Source: JAFDZV01 sp035549015 (GTDB lineage Bacteria > Bacteroidota > Ignavibacteria > OLB7). From it: a DNA stretch of 64,000 nt. A program made the translations under genes and the position numbers. The stretch lies in NCBI GenBank assembly GCA_035549015.1, contig DASZRW010000147.1:1-64000 (forward strand). The letters run 5' to 3'. This document shows positions 19,107 to 27,134 of this stretch, piece after piece. Under the pieces are notes generated by a model. It was not told the DNA's origin. It did no database searches and saw nothing but the letters and a program-made list of their open reading frames with translations. How positions within the stretch are numbered: the first letter of the stretch is position 1; every line of letters begins with the position of its first letter.

Positions 19107-19544
19107 TTACGTCAGGTACTTTACGAGGCGCAGTTCGTTGGCGTGAGCGTCGGTGATGTGGTAGGCGACGTCATCCATCACCAGCTTGATGATGTGCACA
19201 CCCAGGCCGCCGCGCATACAGAGTTCGAAGTAGCGCTTCATGTCCAGCTTCGGGAGTGAATTCGGGTTGAAGCTGCGTCCGTAATCGGTAAGCACCACCA
19301 CGAACCGATCGTTTCCGGTGCAGATCTCCATCTCGAACTTCTTGCGCGGGTTGCCGCTGTAGGAGTGCTTGATGATGTTGGTGCAGGCCTCGTCCACCGC
19401 GAGCGCCATGCGGAACGCCGTCTCGCGATCGAACCCGAAACGCACGGCCTCATCCTCCACAACCGTGCGGATTCGGTGAAGCTCCTCGGTACGGCTCAGG
19501 ATGCCTTCCTTGAAGCGGACGATATACTTTGAATCGCTCTGCAT
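19107..19544 (-). CDS. RsbW-like anti-sigma/serine kinase (HATPase_c)
   Basis: A 145-residue ATP-binding protein of the GHKL fold used in partner-switching. The N-box is clear in AVDEACTNIIKHSYSG (Asp51, Glu52, Asn56). The G1 box is VVLTDYGRSF, and the G2-like loop is GGLGVHIIKLVMDDV. In Bacillus the counterpart phosphorylates the STAS partner on Ser and holds the sigma factor when the partner is phosphorylated. It follows the STAS gene by 8 bases on the same strand. No sigma gene is adjacent, so the output target here may be elsewhere or not a sigma factor. Confidence 0.88.
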   Translation of the reverse strand: MQSDSKYIVRFKEGILSRTEELHRIRTVVEDEAVRFGFDRETAFRMALAVDEACTNIIKHSYSGNPRKKFEMEICTGNDRFVVVLTDYGRSFNPNSLPKLDMKRYFELCMRGGLGVHIIKLVMDDVAYHITDAHANELRLVKYLT

Positions 19545-19552
19545 CGTTGCGA

Positions 19553-19912
19553 CTAGCAGCTCCCCTCGTTGCTGAACTTTGCGCGAGCCTTCTGCTCGTC
19601 GTCGTAGATCTCGTACAGCATGGGGAACCCGAGAAGATCGAATACGTTGTAGACCTTCGGCGACATCTCGGCCAGCTTGATATCACCGGAGTTGCTGCGC
19701 ACTTCCTCCACGAACGCCATGAACACACCGAGGCCGGCACTGGAGATATATGCCAGGTCGCGGAAGTTCACGATGATGTTGAACTGCTGTTCGTTCAGCA
19801 GGCTCTGGAATGCCTCTTCGAGTTGCGGCGCGGTGTGCGCATCCAGGTAGCCGGTGAGATCGATCACCCGCGCTGGAGGACTTTCGCGTACGGAGAGCGT
19901 AAACTGACTCAT
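19553..19912 (-). CDS. STAS-domain anti-anti-sigma factor
   Basis: A 119-residue single STAS domain, the RsbV/SpoIIAA-type switch protein. The phosphorylation loop is DLAYISSAGLGVF (Ser57 or Ser58 the likely phospho-site). Flanking beta-strands (ARVIDLTGYLDAHTAPQLE, FNIIVNFRDL) match the fold. A short tail KARAKFSNEGSC extends past the domain. It sits between the phosphatase gene (95 bases upstream) and the RsbW-like kinase gene, as expected for a three-part partner switch. Confidence 0.92.
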   Translation of the reverse strand: MSQFTLSVRESPPARVIDLTGYLDAHTAPQLEEAFQSLLNEQQFNIIVNFRDLAYISSAGLGVFMAFVEEVRSNSGDIKLAEMSPKVYNVFDLLGFPMLYEIYDDEQKARAKFSNEGSC

Positions 19913-20007
19913 CGTTGTCTATCGTGATTAAATAGTATCAGCTTGATGGACTCGGCCAACCATTGCGCGCGGCGATACCACGACACGGAACGCGAAACGA
20001 CGTGCGG

Positions 20008-22134
20008 TTATCGCCAGCGAAGAATCATGAGCGTGCTGTCGTCCGCCAGCGGCTCCCCCTGCGTGAAGGCATTGATCCGTTCGAAGATCGCCTCGCGCAT
20101 CTCCTTCGGATTCACGCCCTGGTGTGCGGCCGCCGTTACGGCCTCCATCAGCAGGTCGTAGCCCAACTCCTCGCCTTCCGGTGAACGGGCCTCCGGGAGT
20201 CCATCGCTGAAAAAGATAGCGTAATCCCCGGGACAAAACGCCATCTCCTCTATCTCCAGATTACTGTCGAAGAGCGCCGGGCGTGCAATCGCCAGCCCCA
20301 GCCCGCGAGGCTGGCTGTAGGCCCCCACACCGGAGCGCACCACCAGCGTGGGGCAGTGCCCGGCCCGGACAACGCGAAGCGTGCGGTGCTCGTCGATGAT
20401 CTGGGCGCACGACATCGTGGCGAACCAGCGCTGGTCGATGCTGCCGTGCAGCGCCACGTTCGCCTTTGCAAGGAGCTCCTTGGGCGAGGCGCACTGCCCC
20501 GAAAGCGCCTGAACAATCCCCTTGATCATCCCCATGTAGAGCGCGGCGCTGGCCCCCTTTCCGGAGACATCGGCAACCAGCAGCCCGATGGTGTTGTCGC
20601 TGAAGGCCACCACATCGAAATAGTCCCCTCCCACGATGCTGGCCGGCAGCGACTCCGCATAGAGTTCGTAGAACGGGCTGAGCGGCATCTGCTTCGGCAA
20701 CAGACGCTCCTGCAGATCGCGCGCAATCAGCATCTCCTGTTCGAAGCGTTCGCGGACGAAGGAGGATTGAATCAACCGGGATTGTTCGATGGCCAGCGCG
20801 ATCTGGTCAGCCAGCGCATTGATCAGCACAACGCTCCGCCGGTCGAAACCGTTCACGCGATCCTTCGCCACGTAGAGCGTTCCCAGAAGATCCTCGCCCA
20901 GCTGCAGCGGCGCAGCGGCCATGGACTTCAGTTCGCCGGAGGTCTCCGCCTTGTAGAGCACGATGCCGCGGATGCGATCAACCACTTCCACGCGCCGGCG
21001 CTGCGAGACGGCCTGCGCAATCACCAGATCCTTTCCGACGGACTGTGTCATGAGCTGCCGGGCCACACGCAGGGTAATACGCGGCTCCCTTCCGAGACGG
21101 ATTTGAATCGCATCCCCTTCCCGCAGTTCGATCCACGCCGTACGTGCCCCGATCGCATCGCATGCGATCGAGATCGCCGTATCCACGAGATGCTCCGTAT
21201 CCAGCGACTGCGTGAGCAGGCGCGCGAAGTTGGCGAGCGAGGAGACCTCCGTGTTGCGGCGATCGATTGCGCTCGCCGTTGGAAGCGCAAGGATCGCACT
21301 CGCGAAGATGACGGTGGACGTGAAGATCAGCGCGAGCCCGAGTGTGGAGCTGAAGTTGAGCAGGCCGGGTGCGAAGGAGAGCAGGGCGGCGCTCGTGCCG
21401 CCGGTGTGCTCGATCGCGGCCAGCAGCATGGACGATCCCGCCGTTGCAAGCATTGCATACCCCACCAGCTTCCACTTCTGCTCGCGCCGCAGGTTGATGA
21501 TCCAGCCGGCACGCGTTGCCAGGATCAGCCCGAGCAGGGCAACCAGGCTTCCCATCGCGAAGAGCGGCTCCTCCATTGCAAGCCCCCCCTCTCCCCCCTG
21601 CAGCGGAACCAGCTGCGCGATTACCGCCACCACGTACATCGCGGCAACGAAGATCCTGGGGAGTCGCGAGCCTGCTCCGGTAGCCCGATGGCGGAATATC
21701 TGCACAAGCGGCTCCACCAGCCATGGAAGCGCCATCAGCATGATCAGGCATACCAGGCGCCCCGCGAAGAAGGTGAGGATCCCGTCCGGCACCAGTTGGT
21801 CGCTGTAACCGGTGAGGACGAATGTCGGGACGATCAGCACGGAACCGGTGGCCAGCACGGCGAGCGCGAGGTTGCGGAATGTCTTGTAGACAACCTGCTC
21901 GTTCTCCACCTGTTCGATGGCCAGCAGGCGGATGATGGCCGGCAGTAGCGCAACGATCGGCGCAAGAAGACGGAACCAGCCCTGATCCCCCGGCGGCCGG
22001 TCCCATACCTGGGCAAACAGATCGTACAGAAGCAGCACCAGCCACAGCCCGGCCAGCACCGCCTGGGTCAGCAGGCGGCTGAACCGCGTCCATCGCCGCG
22101 GGGCACGTTCGATCTGTTCGCTGTCGTTCTGCAT
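20008..22134 (-). CDS. Membrane-bound RsbU/SpoIIE-type PP2C phosphatase with GAF domain
   Basis: A 708-residue sensor phosphatase. Residues about 20-290 contain about eight hydrophobic helices (for example AVLAGLWLVLLLYDLFAQVW). A GAF domain follows at about 300-450 and the PP2C/SpoIIE catalytic domain at about 480-708. Metal-binding signatures are GGDYFDVVAFSDN, GLLVADVSGKGASAALYM and YAIFFSDGLPEARSPEGEE. The linker before the catalytic domain (LIARDLQERLLPKQMPLSP) is typical of RsbU-like proteins. It should dephosphorylate the STAS protein encoded next in response to a signal read by the membrane or GAF part. First gene of the three-gene module. Confidence 0.92.
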   Translation of the reverse strand: MQNDSEQIERAPRRWTRFSRLLTQAVLAGLWLVLLLYDLFAQVWDRPPGDQGWFRLLAPIVALLPAIIRLLAIEQVENEQVVYKTFRNLALAVLATGSVLIVPTFVLTGYSDQLVPDGILTFFAGRLVCLIMLMALPWLVEPLVQIFRHRATGAGSRLPRIFVAAMYVVAVIAQLVPLQGGEGGLAMEEPLFAMGSLVALLGLILATRAGWIINLRREQKWKLVGYAMLATAGSSMLLAAIEHTGGTSAALLSFAPGLLNFSSTLGLALIFTSTVIFASAILALPTASAIDRRNTEVSSLANFARLLTQSLDTEHLVDTAISIACDAIGARTAWIELREGDAIQIRLGREPRITLRVARQLMTQSVGKDLVIAQAVSQRRRVEVVDRIRGIVLYKAETSGELKSMAAAPLQLGEDLLGTLYVAKDRVNGFDRRSVVLINALADQIALAIEQSRLIQSSFVRERFEQEMLIARDLQERLLPKQMPLSPFYELYAESLPASIVGGDYFDVVAFSDNTIGLLVADVSGKGASAALYMGMIKGIVQALSGQCASPKELLAKANVALHGSIDQRWFATMSCAQIIDEHRTLRVVRAGHCPTLVVRSGVGAYSQPRGLGLAIARPALFDSNLEIEEMAFCPGDYAIFFSDGLPEARSPEGEELGYDLLMEAVTAAAHQGVNPKEMREAIFERINAFTQGEPLADDSTLMILRWR

Positions 22135-22342
22135 TGGGCTCGTTCTTCGGCAAACCCGGCGGAAGGTTGCGATTCCGGGCCGGCCGGAAGTTTTCCTGCC
22201 GCCGAATCCGGATATCCGCCGCCGGCTCCGCGCCCGACATCGGAATGAGGCATTTCATCCCCGTTTGGCTGCCGAAATCGGGGCGCAAGATACGGACCGG
22301 CACGGCCTCCCGAGCAGGAACGGGACCTTACAGGGCGACACA

Positions 22343-22372
22343 TTGTTATTCCGGTGCGAAGTCGTAAGTTTC
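22343..22372 (+). promoter_or_regulatory. Bacteroidota-type promoter for the zinc-ribbon/rpsU genes
   Basis: TTG at 22343-22345, a 19-base spacer and TAAGTTTC at 22365-22372 match the TTG-N19-TAnnTTTG consensus except for the last base. The gene start is 70 bases downstream. This is the best promoter match I found. The rest of the 308-base gap 22135-22442 shows no gene. Confidence 0.6.
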
Positions 22373-22442
22373 TTATCCCTGTGTTCCAACGGCGCCAAAA
22401 TCAGGGCCGTGAGCATCTGAGTAGATCGAGGAGCATTTCCGT

Positions 22443-22835
22443 ATGGCACGAGCGAAACAATCGAAATACATCACGCTCTCGAACATTTGTGAGACCTGCG
22501 TGAAGCCGACGAAGTTCGAGTTGCTTGGTGAAGCGGTTGGGCAGGAAGAGGGTAAGCGGTGGGCGAAGTGTGGGAAGTGTCATCATACCATGATGATCAA
22601 CATGCTGGTGATCGAGGGGGAGCGCCGTTCGACCAAGGAGATCAACGTCTCGGTCGAGGATTGCATTCCGTATTCCCCGAAGAGCGTCTACACGATCGGC
22701 GATGCCATCTATCACAAGACGTGGGATGACATCGGTACCGTGGTATCGAAGGAGCTGACCTCCAGCGGCAGCCAGGCGATCGTGGTGGCGTTCAGCAAGA
22801 TCGGTGAGAAGCGTCTCATCGAAAACCTTGCGTAA
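22443..22835 (+). CDS. Zinc-ribbon protein with C-terminal SH3-like domain
   Basis: A 130-residue conserved-looking protein without a firm family name. The N-terminal half has two Cys pairs, CETC (16/19) and CGKC (43/46), which should bind one zinc as a ribbon. The C-terminal half (SVYTIGDAIYHKTWDDIGTV, then AIVVAFSKIGEKRLIENLA) resembles the small SH3/Tudor-like barrels found in CarD-type RNA-polymerase regulators and at the end of UvrD-like helicases (pattern GDxIxHxxxGxGxV, IxVxFxxGxKxL). A nucleic-acid or RNA-polymerase partner is plausible but inferred. rpsU lies 65 bases downstream on the same strand, so the two are probably co-transcribed. Confidence 0.7.
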   Translation: MARAKQSKYITLSNICETCVKPTKFELLGEAVGQEEGKRWAKCGKCHHTMMINMLVIEGERRSTKEINVSVEDCIPYSPKSVYTIGDAIYHKTWDDIGTVVSKELTSSGSQAIVVAFSKIGEKRLIENLA

Positions 22836-22886
22836 TGCACGCAGAAAAGAACAACAAACAGATAGATAAACCTTATCGAACGTCAT

Positions 22887-22894
22887 GGAGGTGA
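22887..22894 (+). promoter_or_regulatory. Very strong Shine-Dalgarno of rpsU
   Basis: GGAGGTGA pairs with eight consecutive bases of the usual 16S anti-SD and lies six bases before the GTG start. Most other starts checked in the window have none or only GGAG. It decides the GTG start of rpsU. Confidence 0.8.
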
Positions 22895-22900
22895 GATAAC

Positions 22901-23095
22901 GTGATCGGAGTGACCGTCCAGGAGAGCGAGTCCATCGACCGGGCACTGCGCCGCTTCAAGAAGAAGTATGAGCGCTCGGGGATTCTGAAGGAGTTCAAGC
23001 GTCGTACATTCTATACGAAGCCGTCGATTACCAGCCGTATGGCGCGGATCAAGGCGGTACGCCGCCAGCAGCGGATCTCCAAGGAGATGCAGTAA
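22901..23095 (+). CDS. rpsU: 30S ribosomal protein bS21
   Basis: A 64-residue ribosomal protein of the small subunit, next to the 3' end of 16S rRNA. The family core is present: VQESESIDRALRRFKKKYER, then GILKEFKRRTFYTKPS and a basic C-terminal tail. Length matches Bacteroidota bS21. Translation starts at GTG (22901) behind an unusually strong Shine-Dalgarno. In Flavobacteriia, bS21 together with bS6 and bS18 is known to hide the anti-SD, and a strong SD on rpsU lets it autoregulate. The arrangement here fits that mechanism, by inference. It shares its leader region with the zinc-ribbon gene upstream. Confidence 0.96.
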   Translation: MIGVTVQESESIDRALRRFKKKYERSGILKEFKRRTFYTKPSITSRMARIKAVRRQQRISKEMQ

Positions 23096-23392
23096 GCCGC
23101 CGCCGTTCGTGCGGCATGGCTGCTGAAAAATTGCATGCGCCGGAGTTGCCTCGTATTCGAGAGCAGCCCCGGCGTTTCGTTTTCGAACAACCGATGCCGC
23201 CGCGCCTCACCGGACCCCGCGCCTCACCGGATGTCGCCGCGCCCGAAGCCGGATCCGGACGCAACGCCTCCGTTCCGCTTCCACGGACGCGACTGCCCCG
23301 TCCCCGGAGGCATCCATCCATTGGAGGCAGCCACCCGCCGCACCACTCCGCCCGGGATGCGCCGTTTGCAGCCCGTTCACCATGCCGCGAGT
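23096..23392. other. Intergenic, no supported gene
   Basis: Nothing convincing is encoded between rpsU and the next promoter. A 15-bp direct repeat (CCGCGCCTCACCGGA at 23200-23214 and 23217-23231) is the only visible structure. The open frames here are Pro/Arg-rich and look non-coding. Confidence 0.6.
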
Positions 23393-23423
23393 TTGGAGTG
23401 ACTGGCGAAGATTCGTACCTTCA
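23393..23423 (+). promoter_or_regulatory. Candidate promoter for the 106-residue hypothetical gene
   Basis: TTG at 23393-23395, a 20-base spacer and TACCTTCA at 23416-23423 approximate the TTG-N19-TAnnTTTG pattern. The gene starts 70 bases downstream, the same leader length as for the zinc-ribbon gene. Confidence 0.35.
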
Positions 23424-23492
23424 TTCGTCCCTGCGGGGGTTTCCAATACCCCAGCCCTGAACGGCATCATTGTTCTGCAGGCTGACGGCGTA

Positions 23493-23813
23493 ATGAATAC
23501 TCAACACGAACAACACGTAACCCGGCTCGATTCCGGGGCGATCGAACATCAGGTGGTGAAGGGAATCGGAATTCTGCTTCTCTGCCTGGAACGTGGCAGG
23601 AGCCTGAGCATGAAGGGCTTTATCGACAGTCAGATCGAAATGGGCGCACCATACGTTCCGGTGGTGGAGCGGATGGCAACCCATATCGACAGTCGCCTGA
23701 AGAGCGCCAGCTCGCGCGAGCAGCGTGCGTTGCTACAGGACCTTCACAACTATGCCGACGCCCAGCTACGCGCGGCCCATGCCATCTGGGAGATGCCGCC
23801 CGGCGAAGAATAG
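23493..23813 (+). CDS. Hypothetical protein, mainly helical
   Basis: A 106-residue cytoplasmic protein I do not recognise. It has no signal or membrane helix. One hydrophobic stretch, VKGIGILLLCLERGRSLSMK, is followed by charged helices (RMATHIDSRLKSASSREQRA, LLQDLHNYADAQLRAAHAIW). The ATG at 23493 was chosen because the upstream extension is unlike a protein and a candidate promoter lies between. The gene stands alone between rpsU and the next small gene. Coding is supported by composition and a clean frame only, so confidence is moderate. Confidence 0.55.
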   Translation: MNTQHEQHVTRLDSGAIEHQVVKGIGILLLCLERGRSLSMKGFIDSQIEMGAPYVPVVERMATHIDSRLKSASSREQRALLQDLHNYADAQLRAAHAIWEMPPGEE

Positions 23814-23937
23814 CCCACCCTCAGAATCATTCTTCCCGCGCCGTAGCTGACCCGATGTCGCTGCGGCGCGGCTGTTTAGCAGCCAGCTGAACCGCGCCGA
23901 GCACCGGCCGGCCTGGCACCGACAAGTCGCACGGCCC

Positions 23938-24201
23938 ATGAAACATGCATCCCAGGCCACGCTCGACCTGCTGGCCGATCTCCTGGAATCCATCCGGAAG
24001 CTCCCCGGGGTAACCGAACGTACCCCCGGGTGCTTCTACCGGAAGTCATCCGCGCTTCTTCATTTTCATGAGGATGGTGCCGGACTCTTTGCCGATCTGA
24101 AACGCTCCGGCGCGTGGGAGCGAATGCCGGTGAACACGGCCGGCGAACGGGCGGCCTGCCTGCACGCAACGGCACAGGCCGCGAACGAACAGCACACGTA
24201 G
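23938..24201 (+). CDS. Conserved small hypothetical protein
   Basis: An 87-residue soluble protein. The pattern LDLLADLLESIRKLPGVTER, then GCFYRKSSALLHFHEDGAGL and FADLKRSG looks like a small conserved family that I recall from actinobacterial genomes as uncharacterised (LLxxxRALPGLxE...FYRxSxAFLHFHED). No function is known to me. His/Asp in LHFHED could form a small active or metal site, but this is speculative. It precedes leuS by 49 bases on the same strand and may be co-transcribed with it. Confidence 0.65.
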   Translation: MKHASQATLDLLADLLESIRKLPGVTERTPGCFYRKSSALLHFHEDGAGLFADLKRSGAWERMPVNTAGERAACLHATAQAANEQHT

Positions 24202-24250
24202 CGATACGCACGCCTGAACGGCGGGCGATCAAGAACAAATCAATCAGCAT

Positions 24251-26860
24251 ATGTCGTACCCATTTTCCGAGATAGAGGAACGCTGGCAACGATACTGGCT
24301 GGAGAACGGCACGTTCCGCACCGATGTTCACGACACATCACGACCCAAGAGCTTCGTGCTGGACATGTTCCCCTACCCTTCCGGCGACGGCCTGCACGTG
24401 GGCCATCCGGAGGGATACACGGCAACCGATATCGTAGCGCGATACAGGCGGCATCGCGGATACAACGTGCTGCATCCGATGGGGTGGGACGCGTTCGGCC
24501 TTCCGGCCGAACAGTATGCGATGAAGACCAACGTGCATCCCAGCGTCACCACGGAACGGAACATCGGCAACTTCCGGCGCCAGCTCCGCTCGCTCGGGTT
24601 CAGCTACGACTGGGATCGCGAGCTGAACACCACGGACCCGGGCTACTACCGCTGGACGCAGTGGATCTTCCTCACGCTCTATAATGCCTGGTACGACACG
24701 CGCGTGCAGAAGGCGCGCGCCATCGACACGCTGGCTCAGGAGCTTGCAACCTCCGGATGCGCCGCGATCGGCGCCCCCGCGAACTACAACGGGCCGGAGT
24801 GGGGCTTCGACGCCGCGGCGTGGAACGCCATGAGCGCGCTGGAGCAGCAGCAGGTGCTGGCGAACTTCCGCCTCGTGTACGAGAGTGAGATTCCGGTGAA
24901 CTGGTGCGAAGGGCTGGGCTCCGTGCTCGCCAACGAAGAGGTGGACGAGTGGGTGGAGAAGGGCTACACGGTGGAACGCCGCCCGATGCGCCAGTGGATG
25001 ATGCGCATCACGGCATATTCCGAGCGGCTGCTCGCCGGGCTGGAGACGCTGAACTGGCCGGCCTCCACGGTCGATATGCAGCGAAACTGGATCGGGAAGT
25101 CCGAGGGGGCGGAGATCGCCTTCGTCTCCGAAGGGGGCGTGAACCTCAACGTCTTCACAACACGTCCGGATACGCTCTTCGGCGTGACGTTCATGACGCT
25201 CGCGCCGGAGCATGGCGCCGTGGACGAGCTCACGACTCCGGAGCAGCGCGCGGCCGTGGATCAGTACCGGCGCCAGACATCGTTCAAGAGCGAACGGGAC
25301 CGCCAGGCCGGCACGGAGAAGACCGGTGTATGGACCGGCGGTTATGCGATCAACCCGGCCAACGGCGAACGTGTTCCGGTGTGGATCGGCGACTACGTGC
25401 TCGCCGGCTACGGCACCGGCGCAGTGATGGGCGTGCCGGCACATGACGAGCGCGACCTTGCGTTTGCCCTGACCTTCGGCCTCCCGGTGCAGCCGGTGAT
25501 CGCCCCCGATCCTGCAAGCCCGGAGTACCAGGGCGTGCTTGCCGGCGAGCAGTGCTACACGGACGCCGGCACCATGATCAACTCCGGAGCCTTCAACGGG
25601 ATGCATTCGGAGGAGGCGAAGTGGAAGATCGTGGAGAGCCTGGGCACGGCGGCACGGCGCACCGTGAAGTACAAGCAGCGCGACTGGCTGTTCAGCCGGC
25701 AGCGGTACTGGGGCGAGCCGATCCCGATCGTCAAGTACGACAACGGCCTGGTGATGCCGCTCGAGATGAGCGAGCTGCCGCTGGTGCTGCCGGAGATGGC
25801 GGAGTTCAAGCCGTCCGGCTCCACGGAGTCGCCGCTTGCGCTGGCAACGGAGTGGCTGAACGTGGAGCACCCGGTGTACGGCCACGGCCGCCGCGAAACC
25901 AACACGATGCCGCAATGGGCGGGTTCGTGCTGGTACTACCTCCGGTTCCTGGATCCGATGGACACGGAGAGGGTGGTGAGCCACGATCTGGAACGCCACT
26001 GGCTTCCGGTGGATCTCTACATCGGCGGCGCCGAACATGGCGTGCTGCATCTGCTCTATGCCAGATTCTGGCACAAGGCGCTCTTCGATCTGGGCCATCT
26101 CTCCACGGACGAGCCCTTCCGCCGGCTGGTGCACCAGGGTCTGATCCTGGGGGAGGACTCGCAGAAGATGTCCAAGTCGCGCGGCAACTCGATCAACCCG
26201 GACGCCGTGGTGGCGGAGTACGGCGCCGACGCGATGCGGCTGTTCGAGATGTTCATGGGGCCTCTCGAAATGACGAAGCCGTGGTCCACGAAGGGAGTGG
26301 AGGGGCTGCGGCGCTTTCTGAACCGCGTGTGGCGGATGGTGGTGGGGGATGAGGAGGCGGGCGTGGTGGCGCTGGTAACGGACCGCGCCATGACGCTGGA
26401 GGAGGAGCGTACGCTGCATGCAACGATCGGGAAGGTGACGGAGGATATCGAGGCGCTTCGCTTCAACACGGCGATCTCCGCATTGATGGTGTTCGTGAAC
26501 GAGTTCATCAACGTCGAGGAGAAGCCGCGCTCCGCCATGGAGGCCTTCGTGCGTCTGCTCTCGCCGTTCGCCCCGCACGTTGCGGAGGAACTCTGGAGCA
26601 GGCTGGGGCACGGCGGCGGCATCGCATACCAGCCGTGGCCGGAGTTCGATCCGGAGAAGGTTGCGGTGGACGAGGTGGAGATTGTGCTGCAGGTCAACAG
26701 CAAGATCAAGGCCAAGACGCTGGTGCCCGCCGGAACGGAGGCGAACGAGCTCGAGCGTCTGGCGCTGGAGCACGATTCGGTGCGCGATCTTATTGCCGGA
26801 AAGACCGTTCGCAAGGTGATCGCCGTGAAGGACAGGCTGGTGAACGTTATCGCAAGTTGA
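24251..26860 (+). CDS. leuS: Leucyl-tRNA synthetase
   Basis: A complete 869-residue class I aminoacyl-tRNA synthetase charging tRNA(Leu). The HIGH motif appears as HVGH (49-52) in GDGLHVGHPEGYTATDIVAR. The KMSKS loop appears as QKMSKSRGN near residue 638. The CP1 editing domain is intact, with TTRPDTLFGVTFMTLAPEH and the hydrolytic Asp in GVPAHDERDLAFA. The WYYLRFLDP and ADAMRLFEMFMGP segments and the C-terminal VNSKIKAKTLVPAG domain are all present. No Shine-Dalgarno is seen before the ATG. A strong hairpin follows the gene. Confidence 0.98.
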   Translation: MSYPFSEIEERWQRYWLENGTFRTDVHDTSRPKSFVLDMFPYPSGDGLHVGHPEGYTATDIVARYRRHRGYNVLHPMGWDAFGLPAEQYAMKTNVHPSVTTERNIGNFRRQLRSLGFSYDWDRELNTTDPGYYRWTQWIFLTLYNAWYDTRVQKARAIDTLAQELATSGCAAIGAPANYNGPEWGFDAAAWNAMSALEQQQVLANFRLVYESEIPVNWCEGLGSVLANEEVDEWVEKGYTVERRPMRQWMMRITAYSERLLAGLETLNWPASTVDMQRNWIGKSEGAEIAFVSEGGVNLNVFTTRPDTLFGVTFMTLAPEHGAVDELTTPEQRAAVDQYRRQTSFKSERDRQAGTEKTGVWTGGYAINPANGERVPVWIGDYVLAGYGTGAVMGVPAHDERDLAFALTFGLPVQPVIAPDPASPEYQGVLAGEQCYTDAGTMINSGAFNGMHSEEAKWKIVESLGTAARRTVKYKQRDWLFSRQRYWGEPIPIVKYDNGLVMPLEMSELPLVLPEMAEFKPSGSTESPLALATEWLNVEHPVYGHGRRETNTMPQWAGSCWYYLRFLDPMDTERVVSHDLERHWLPVDLYIGGAEHGVLHLLYARFWHKALFDLGHLSTDEPFRRLVHQGLILGEDSQKMSKSRGNSINPDAVVAEYGADAMRLFEMFMGPLEMTKPWSTKGVEGLRRFLNRVWRMVVGDEEAGVVALVTDRAMTLEEERTLHATIGKVTEDIEALRFNTAISALMVFVNEFINVEEKPRSAMEAFVRLLSPFAPHVAEELWSRLGHGGGIAYQPWPEFDPEKVAVDEVEIVLQVNSKIKAKTLVPAGTEANELERLALEHDSVRDLIAGKTVRKVIAVKDRLVNVIAS

Positions 26861-26928
26861 TCTGCGGACAGATCCGGGCCTGCGCCTGGCGCGGAGTGCA
26901 TCCCGGCCCACCGCACATCGTTCATCGG

Positions 26929-26957
26929 GCGCGCCGGCAGGCATACTGCCGGCGCGC
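26929..26957 (+). terminator. Strong hairpin terminator after leuS
   Basis: A perfect 12-bp stem (26929-26940 with 26946-26957) with a 5-base loop lies about 70 bases past the leuS stop. The following sequence is only moderately T-rich (TCTGCGTTTGG). Confidence 0.6.
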
Positions 26958-27134
26958 TCTGCGTTTGGAAACGGGGCCGAACCGGCGGGCAATGAATGTT
27001 CCCGGCCGCTCGATACTTTATGATGCGATGGATGAATCTTTTTGCCCCGTCGTACGATATCCAACCTCGGTGCCCTTACGTGAATGCTGCGCGGGGGCTT
27101 CACGATACGAATCAACTAACAGGAACGATCACGT

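Noticed and set aside
24338..27115. 925-residue minus-strand open frame
   Set aside because: Antisense to leuS; His/Arg-rich shadow.
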